Source: JAFDZV01 sp048594725
Lineage (GTDB): Bacteria > Bacteroidota > Ignavibacteria > OLB7
Direction of reading: 5' to 3'
DNA: 64,000 bases
NCBI GenBank assembly: GCA_048594725.1
Contig: JBMDXA010000196.1
Location: 1-64,000 of the forward strand
Shown: piece after piece, positions 58,860 to 64,000 of the stretch
Numbering within the stretch: the first letter of the stretch is position 1
Layout: every line of letters starts with the position of its first letter
Notes under the pieces: model-generated
What the model was told of the DNA's origin: nothing
Database searches by the model: none
Seen by the model: only the letters and a program-made list of their open reading frames with translations
Program-made: the position numbers and the translations under genes

Positions 58860-59936
58860 ATGTCCATCACTGCTGTCGCCAGAGAGATCGATCACGTGCC
58901 GGCCGGTTCGCGAACGGAACGTGCGGGGGCGTCCAGGCATCCGCTCGCGTGGTTCGCCGGGAGGCGCAACAGCATCGCCAGGGGGTTTGCGCTCTTTCTG
59001 GGAGGCTTCGCCCTCTTGAATCTGGCAGGCGGCATGGCCGCTCCCGGATTCGACGCGAACATCTGGTGGATCGATCTCGGGTTTCTCCCCCCGGTGCTGG
59101 CGAGCGGGTTCATCGCCCTGGCGGCGGTGGGGCTCCTGGCGTATGGGCTGCTGTCCCGCCCCGGCCGTCACTTCCGGATCGCGCTGCTGGCGGTGATAGT
59201 GACCTCCCTGGCCGCAACGCTCGGCAATGCAGCCACGTTCTATACCCTGCTCGGCACCGGAGCCATCGCCGGCGGCTTTCCTCTCCCCTTCTCGCTTCTG
59301 GTGGCGGCCGGACTGCTGCTGGTAACCCGCGATCTGCTGGCGCCGCAGAGCAGCGGGCGCTCCCATCCTCTGCTTGTCGCCGGGGTCGTGCTGGGGTGCA
59401 TGATCCTGTTTCCCCTGATGCAGATGCTCTGCTTCGGCTACACCGACTACCGCCGCCCGGCCGACGCGGTGGTGGTGCTGGGAGCGCGCGCCTACGCCGA
59501 CGGCCGCCCCTCGGTGGCGCTGGCCGACCGTGTGCGCACCGCCTGCGAGATCTATCACCAGGGGCTTGCCCCCCGGCTGATCTTCTCCGGCGGGCCGGGA
59601 GACGGGGCCGTTCATGAAACCGAGGCGATGCGGCGCATGGCGGTGGAACTCGGGGTGCCGGGAAGCGCCATCCTGACCGATCCGCACGGACTGAATACCC
59701 GCGCCACCGCCCGGGAAACCTCCATGATGCTGGAGCGGCTCGGCGCACGGGATGCCATGGTGGTGAGCCATTTCTATCATCTCCCCCGCGTGAAAATGAC
59801 CTATCACCGCATGGGACGGAACGTCTACACGGTCCCGGCCGAGGAGAGTTATATCCTCACGGCGCTCCCGGTCTACATCATACGCGAGATCGCCGGGCTG
59901 TGGGTTTATTATCTTGGAGGTTTCCGGAACGGATGA
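58860..59936 (+). CDS. YdcF/ElyC-like DUF218 membrane protein
   Basis: 358 aa. Five or so membrane helices in residues 40-205 (GFALFLGGFALLNLAGGMAA, FRIALLAVIVTSLAATLGNA, PLLVAGVVLGCMILFPLM), then a DUF218 domain: ADAVVVLGARAYADGRPS, ADRVRTACEIYHQGLAPRLI, FSGGPGDGAVHETEAM, TRATARETSMML, VVSHFYHLPRVKMTYHR. Related E. coli proteins (ElyC, SanA, YdcF) affect envelope biogenesis or bind SAM. The N-terminal membrane part is longer than in those. 78 bases before prmA. Confidence 0.8.
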   Translation: MSITAVAREIDHVPAGSRTERAGASRHPLAWFAGRRNSIARGFALFLGGFALLNLAGGMAAPGFDANIWWIDLGFLPPVLASGFIALAAVGLLAYGLLSRPGRHFRIALLAVIVTSLAATLGNAATFYTLLGTGAIAGGFPLPFSLLVAAGLLLVTRDLLAPQSSGRSHPLLVAGVVLGCMILFPLMQMLCFGYTDYRRPADAVVVLGARAYADGRPSVALADRVRTACEIYHQGLAPRLIFSGGPGDGAVHETEAMRRMAVELGVPGSAILTDPHGLNTRATARETSMMLERLGARDAMVVSHFYHLPRVKMTYHRMGRNVYTVPAEESYILTALPVYIIREIAGLWVYYLGGFRNG

Positions 59937-60014
59937 GCGCCCGCAGCATCCCTGTGGAGAGCGGTTTTTTCAGTGGGCGGGGCTCGCCGTTTCATCAGCG
60001 CATTCATGAGAACG

Positions 60015-60863
60015 ATGAAACAGTACGACGCCCTCACCTGCCGCGCCGACCGCGACACGCTCGATCTTCTTACCGCTATCAGCGGCACCCTGCCCATCAC
60101 CGGCGTGGTGGATAACGATACCAGCATCACCCTCTATTTCGACGAAGGGGTCTACCAGGATGAGATCCTCGGCCAGCTCACCGTCTGGATTCCGGAGGGA
60201 ACCCCCGTGGAGTTCGAGCGCGGAAGCGTGGAGGAGCAGAACTGGAACGAGGAGTTCGAGCGCTCGCTCCAGCCGGTGCGCCTTACCGATACGCTGGTGA
60301 TCACCCAGAGCTGGAACCCCGTGGAGCCTGCGCACGAGCGTGATCTGGTGGTGGTGATCGATCCGAAGATGTCGTTCGGGACCGGCCACCACGAATCCAC
60401 CCGGCTGATCGCCACGCTGATGACCGATATGGAGTTCGGCGGCCGCCGCGTGCTCGATATCGGTACCGGCACCGGCGTGCTGGCGATCATGGCCGCCCGC
60501 TATGGCGCCGGACGGGTGCTCGCCATCGACAACAACGAGTGGGCCGCCGAGAACGCGCGCGAGAACATCGCCATGAACGGGACCGAAGAGGTGGAGGTGC
60601 GCCTGTGCGAGCTGTCCGATGTCCAGGAGGGGGAGTTCGATATCATCCTCGCCAACATCCATCGCAACATCATCATAGAGCTGTTTCCGGCGATGACCGC
60701 GAAGCTCCGCCAGAGCCCCGAAGCGGCGATCTTCACCTCCGGCGTGCTGATCGCCGACTACGAAAGCCTGGTGGAGGCGGCCGCATCGCACGGGCTGGAA
60801 CCGGTCGCCGAGGCCACCGAGAACGAGTGGATCTCCACCCGGTTCAAACTGAGCGGGATATAG
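60015..60863 (+). CDS. prmA: Ribosomal protein L11 methyltransferase
   Basis: 282 aa from MKQYDALTCRADRDTLDLL. SAM-dependent trimethylation of L11. Seen: DPKMSFGTGHHESTRL, the SAM motif VLDIGTGTGVLAIMAAR, AIDNNEWAAENARENIAMNG and DIILANIHRNIII. All diagnostic blocks are present. In-frame Mets at 60006 and 59973 would add 3 or 14 residues. It follows the YdcF-like gene by 78 bases and may be cotranscribed. Confidence 0.93.
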   Translation: MKQYDALTCRADRDTLDLLTAISGTLPITGVVDNDTSITLYFDEGVYQDEILGQLTVWIPEGTPVEFERGSVEEQNWNEEFERSLQPVRLTDTLVITQSWNPVEPAHERDLVVVIDPKMSFGTGHHESTRLIATLMTDMEFGGRRVLDIGTGTGVLAIMAARYGAGRVLAIDNNEWAAENARENIAMNGTEEVEVRLCELSDVQEGEFDIILANIHRNIIIELFPAMTAKLRQSPEAAIFTSGVLIADYESLVEAAASHGLEPVAEATENEWISTRFKLSGI

Positions 60864-61102
60864 GAGGAGGATGGCGGCGGGGGAGAAGAAATCGCACGGG
60901 GGATTTGCACTCTTCCCCCGCATTGGATATTATCCCCCGGCATCCTCTCCATGGGATCACCCCCATCTGCCGGCCGGCCGGGAACGAACAGAAGCCCCCT
61001 TACGGGCTCACCGGCCTACCGGTTCCGCATTGCGCTGTATGGAACATCAAGCCGCCACGAGTGCCGGCGGATGCTCCTTCGTGTGCATTTCGACGTTCTC
61101 TC
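60864..61102. other. Gap between prmA and ppx
   Basis: 239 bases without a gene. The ppx frame is open across it, but the ASKHA fold starts only at 61103. Confidence 0.4.
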
Positions 61103-62029
61103 ATGGTTTTCTCTACGATCGATATCGGAACCAACACGATCCTGATGGTGACGCTGGCGGTACAGCCGGGCGGCGAAATCCAGGTACTCGGCGACGAACA
61201 TGGCATTGCCCGGCTGGGCAAGGGGGTTGATGCAACCCGCCGGATCCTGCCGGAGGCGTTCGACCGTCTGGCCGGGCATCTGATACGCTACCGCGAGATA
61301 GCACGCGAGCTTGGATCGGAATGGATAGTGGCGTTCGGCACCAGCGCCCTGCGCGATGCCCGCAACCGGGATGAGTTCATCGCCGCCATGGAGGAACGCA
61401 CCAGCATCCATATCGAAACCCTGAGCGGGCAGGAGGAGGCGGAGCTTACCTACCGCGGAGCGCTCTTCGGGTTCCGGCCGGGAGCGCACTGCCAGGGGGT
61501 GATCGATATCGGCGGCGGGAGCACCGAGATAGCCTTCGGGAGCAACCAGAACCTGGAACGGGGCATCAGCCTGGATATCGGCGCGGTGCGGGTTACCGAG
61601 CGGTTCTTCCCCCAGCTTCCTCCCACCCCGGAGCAGATCGAGGAGGCCCGGGCGTTCATACGCGGCCAGCTGAGCCTCGGGTTCGATCTCCCCTCCGATG
61701 TGGAGATGGTGGGCGTTGCCGGCACCGTCACCACGCTGGGGGCCATCGCCGCCCGGATGACGGAGTTCGATGCCGATGAGCTGAACGGCACCCGCCTGAC
61801 CGACGAGGAGATCGCCGAGATCACCCGCGACCTCTCCCGCATGCCGGTGGAGGATATCGTTCAGATGCGCGGCGTGCATCCGGAACGCGCCGATATCCTT
61901 CTGGGAGGGGCGCTCGTTCTGGATGAGTTCATGCGCTCGCAGGATCTCCCCGCCCTCACCGTCAGCATACGCGGCGTGCGCTACGGCGTGGCGATGCGGG
62001 AGATAGAGAGGATGGGATATCGGGGGTAG
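61103..62029 (+). CDS. ppx: Ppx/GppA phosphatase
   Basis: 308 aa from MVFSTIDIGTNTILMV. ASKHA-fold exopolyphosphatase or pppGpp pyrophosphatase. Seen: the phosphate loop DIGTNTILMV, VAFGTSALRDARNRDEF, VIDIGGGSTEIAFGS, DIGAVRVTERF and GVAGTVTTLGAIA. It lacks the C-terminal HD-like domain of E. coli Ppx/GppA, as do many FCB and actinobacterial short forms. Whether polyphosphate or pppGpp is the substrate cannot be told. Repeat A copy 3 follows 16 bases after its stop. Confidence 0.9.
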   Translation: MVFSTIDIGTNTILMVTLAVQPGGEIQVLGDEHGIARLGKGVDATRRILPEAFDRLAGHLIRYREIARELGSEWIVAFGTSALRDARNRDEFIAAMEERTSIHIETLSGQEEAELTYRGALFGFRPGAHCQGVIDIGGGSTEIAFGSNQNLERGISLDIGAVRVTERFFPQLPPTPEQIEEARAFIRGQLSLGFDLPSDVEMVGVAGTVTTLGAIAARMTEFDADELNGTRLTDEEIAEITRDLSRMPVEDIVQMRGVHPERADILLGGALVLDEFMRSQDLPALTVSIRGVRYGVAMREIERMGYRG

Positions 62030-62045
62030 AGCGTAGTATGTAGGG

Positions 62046-62153
62046 CTTAAGTAACTACGGATATGTTTTCTGAGAAGCTGTTCGCGCGGAGTTTTACACC
62101 GTGCGCGGTGGAACCAGCCGGGGTCGCGGAGTGGACCCCCGCGACAACACCGA
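62046..62153 (+). repeat. Dispersed repeat family A, copy 3
   Basis: CTTAAGTAACTACGGATATG ... TTCGCGCGGAGTTTTACACC ... GGGTCGCGGAGTGGACCCCC ... GCGACAACACC. Lies between the convergent ppx and 62164 genes, in the sense of ppx. Confidence 0.85.
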
Positions 62154-62163
62154 GACCATCCTC

Positions 62164-63276
62164 TTAATCGTTATCGAAATACTGCTCAACTCCGGGATTT
62201 TCCTCCCGGTACCAAACTTCCACCGTATCTGCGGGCAGCCCCACCGGCTCCGTCCACCGGCCAATGACGAAGCTCAGATCACGCACAACTCCCATCTTCT
62301 CTTCTCTCCACCGCACCCCTGCCCAGTGCATCTCATCGATCTTCCATTCCTTCAAGAAGTAGACGTACTCAAGCTCCAGACTCCCCCTCCTGATGGAATA
62401 GGATGTCCTGGAATATCCTTCCTTCCCGTAATGCCGGCGGCAGATCGCGAGGATCTTCTCAACAGTGGTTCCGGAGGATGAGCGGTAGGCTCCCGGCGGC
62501 TCGAAGCCGTAGCTGAGCGAATTCACTGGCCCGAACGCGAAATCATCTCCCCCGAACCTGCTATTGTAACTGATCTGCTTGAAGTAATCCCCCTCGATCG
62601 TTTCATATATCCACCCGTATTCCCCCGCACGCACATCCCGGCGCTCCATCACATCCACCAGATTCTCCCCCACCCGTATCGGTGAGCCGATCCCGAACTC
62701 CGCCGGCACATACGGGCCGGCCACTGAACGGGTTCCCCATACGAGTACGACGGCGATGCCCCCGGCCGCAAGAACGGTTCTCCCTCCCCACCTTTTCAGA
62801 TGTTTCCGGAACAGCATCGAGCGCTCGCCCGGCTGCCGGGGGGCCTTCTTTTTCACCGGGCGATCCGGTACAGGCTGCCCCAGCGGATGGCGGCGCGGAG
62901 ATAGCCGTAACAAACCGCCGCTACCGAACATCAACGACCCCGTGAAGTAGATCATCATCCATCCCTCCAGAAAAAATAGCAACCCCAGCAGCAGACGCGT
63001 CATACCATCGGTCACCACGATGTTGAACACATAGGTCAGGCTCAGGGCCAGAACCCAGAGCCCCACCAGCCAGTCGCGGCGGCAGAGGGAGATGCCGCGG
63101 GGCCTCCCCCAGCGCTCCCGCCAGAGCAGATACAGCAACGGGTAGAACAGCGCCAGGGAGAGCCGGCCGTACGCCGGAAACGCCTCATGGAGCGCCGGCA
63201 GGGAATTCCACCGCTCCAGGACAAGGAGGGTGAAGGAGGCCCAGATGAGCAGAAGCAACAACCACTCGTAGCGCAT
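62164..63276 (-). CDS. Hypothetical membrane protein with C-terminal soluble domain
   Basis: 370 aa from MRYEWLLLLLIWASF. Four N-terminal membrane helices (LSLALFYPLLYLLW, LVGLWVLALSLTYVFNIVV, LLLGLLFFLEGWMMIYFTG among them), a basic Pro-rich linker (DRPVKKKAPRQPGERS), a fifth helix TVLAAGGIAVVLVWG, then an about 180-residue soluble domain with PYVPAEFGIGSPIRVGE, YSRTSYSIRRGSLELEYVYF and DLSFVIGRW. No family recognised. Divergent from the GH2 gene to the right. The frame is open 31 codons further upstream without added features. Confidence 0.6.
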   Translation of the reverse strand: MRYEWLLLLLIWASFTLLVLERWNSLPALHEAFPAYGRLSLALFYPLLYLLWRERWGRPRGISLCRRDWLVGLWVLALSLTYVFNIVVTDGMTRLLLGLLFFLEGWMMIYFTGSLMFGSGGLLRLSPRRHPLGQPVPDRPVKKKAPRQPGERSMLFRKHLKRWGGRTVLAAGGIAVVLVWGTRSVAGPYVPAEFGIGSPIRVGENLVDVMERRDVRAGEYGWIYETIEGDYFKQISYNSRFGGDDFAFGPVNSLSYGFEPPGAYRSSSGTTVEKILAICRRHYGKEGYSRTSYSIRRGSLELEYVYFLKEWKIDEMHWAGVRWREEKMGVVRDLSFVIGRWTEPVGLPADTVEVWYREENPGVEQYFDND

Positions 63277-63413
63277 GCTGAAGAAGGATGGAGGATAAAC
63301 GCCGCGCAACGGAGCGCGGCCTGTTTTTTGCGCGAAGCCGGAAATCGCCAGGGTCCCGGAGCCATGCATCTCAACAGCCCGGAGGCCGTTGGCCCAGAAA
63401 TCGGCACAATCAT

Positions 63414-64000
63414 ATGCGCAGCATGCAGAAGACGCAAGTCAGTATCCCGCGTCCGGAATACCCCCGCCCGCAGTTCGTCCGCACCGAGTGGACCAACCTC
63501 AATGGAGAATGGGAGTTCGCCTTCGACGACGCCGAAGTAGGCATCATCGAGCGATGGTTCGACGGACGCCCCCTCCCGGAACGGATCATCGTCCCGTTCC
63601 CCTATCAGAGCCTCCTGTCCGGGATCAACGACAAGGGGGTTCACGAGGTGGTCTGGTATACCCGCACCTTCGATATCCCGATCGGCTTTCGCGGACGCGA
63701 TATGCTCCTGCATTTCGGCGCGGTCGATTACAGGACGATGGTCTGGGTGAACGGCCACGAGATCGGGCATAACCGTGGCGGGCATGTCCCCTTCTGGTTC
63801 GATATCGCCCCGTATCTCACCGAGGGGGAGAACCGGGTTACCGTGCGGGTGGAGGACCGGCAGGACCCGCACCAGCCGCGCGGCAAGCAGTCGAGCTCCG
63901 GAGTGCCGCACGAGATCGACTATTACTGCACCACCGGCATCTGGCAGACCGTCTGGCTGGAACCGGTGCCGCCGGTGCGCATCAACAACATCCTCATCAC
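63414..64000 (+). CDS. Glycoside hydrolase family 2 protein, 5' part
   Basis: No stop before the window edge; 195 codons are visible from MRSMQKTQVS. The N-terminal GH2 sugar-binding (jelly-roll) domain is clear: RTEWTNLNGEWEFAFDDAEV, IIVPFPYQSLLSGI, VHEVVWYTRTFDIP, LHFGAVDYRTMVWVNGHEIG, GGHVPFWFDIAPYL, RVTVRVEDRQDPHQPRGKQS and TTGIWQTVWLEPV. This fits beta-galactosidase, glucuronidase or mannosidase-like enzymes. The catalytic domain lies outside the window, so substrate and integrity are unknown. No signal peptide is seen, which suggests a cytoplasmic enzyme. A second Met 3 codons on may be the start. Confidence 0.9.
   Translation, partial: MRSMQKTQVSIPRPEYPRPQFVRTEWTNLNGEWEFAFDDAEVGIIERWFDGRPLPERIIVPFPYQSLLSGINDKGVHEVVWYTRTFDIPIGFRGRDMLLHFGAVDYRTMVWVNGHEIGHNRGGHVPFWFDIAPYLTEGENRVTVRVEDRQDPHQPRGKQSSSGVPHEIDYYCTTGIWQTVWLEPVPPVRINNILI

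Noticed and set aside
1..64000. CRISPR array, rRNA operon or intact insertion sequence
   Set aside because: No regularly spaced direct repeats with unique spacers, no rRNA signatures and no complete transposase were found; only the broken integrase near 41 kb.

Overview
The window is a GC-rich (about 60% by eye) bacterial chromosome segment with 53 intact or edge-cut protein genes, one tRNA and two gene remnants. Several traits point to the Bacteroidota/Chlorobiota (FCB) side of the tree, possibly an Ignavibacteria- or Kapabacteria-like lineage. Two proteins end in a Por/type IX secretion (T9SS) C-terminal sorting domain. The cluster plsX-fabH-fabD-fabG-acpP-fabF-rnc is in the order seen in Chlorobi. 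IleRS is the long FCB type, lspA follows a DksA/TraR-like gene, and tail-fibre-like surface proteins and secreted beta-propellers are present. The phylum call is inference from gene content; there is no rRNA here.

Layout. 1-2.1 kb: a phosphonate-type ABC transporter (phnC, phnE). 2.4-9.6 kb (minus strand): fatty-acid and phospholipid synthesis plus rnc. 10.6-13.9 kb: three tandem secreted proteins with a self-cleaving peptidase S74 chaperone domain; the third also has a T9SS signal. 14.2-18.6 kb: a DUF1801 gene and mfd. 19.3-21.7 kb (minus): a tight three-gene operon of a copper type II monooxygenase-like lipoprotein, an outer-membrane barrel and a CX4CH lipoprotein, divergent from a MEMO-family gene. 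23.8-34.6 kb: small secreted proteins, barrels, tRNA-Ile2(CAU), a HAD phosphatase, a T9SS-secreted beta-propeller, an HDAC-family deacetylase and a TPR protein. 35.0-37.0 kb: an unknown gene translationally coupled to lysC. 37.1-39.1 kb: a secreted thioredoxin/propeller protein and a small secreted partner. 39.4-41.7 kb: a mobile-element scar with a broken restriction-modification methylase and a multiply frameshifted integrase flanking an intact AT-richer PCD/VOC fusion gene that looks acquired. 41.9-47.0 kb: ileS, a DksA/TraR-like gene and lspA. 48.1-53.0 kb (minus): hisC, hpd, an alpha/beta hydrolase and glutamate dehydrogenase, which together could handle tyrosine/glutamate turnover. 53.3-62.0 kb: KTSC protein, ispH, a barrel, coaX, DUF948 and YtxH proteins, a YdcF-like protein, prmA and ppx/gppA. 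62.2-64.0 kb: an unknown membrane protein and the 5' part of a glycoside hydrolase family 2 gene cut by the window edge.

The intergenic space is unusually rich in dispersed repeats. Family A (about 110 bp, two nested inverted repeats built on GCGGAGTTCCACTCCG) has three clear copies and one degraded copy. Family B (98-145 bp) has two inverted copies 44 kb apart, one carrying an extra CGCAAAG hairpin. Family C (GATTTTCGATT arrays with a GGGAGAG tail) begins directly at the stop codons of several genes in the sense orientation. The repeats split otherwise conserved operons (phnC/phnE, fabD/fabH) and look like 3'-UTR-associated elements.

The observations most worth following are the copper-type lipoprotein operon with a Met-to-His change at the predicted CuM site, S74 self-cleaving domains placed before a T9SS signal, the repeat families at stop codons, and the acquired PCD-VOC gene inside an integrase scar. 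Start codons were chosen by homology, signal peptides and, where present, Shine-Dalgarno (SD) sites; many genes lack a clear SD, as is common in this group.
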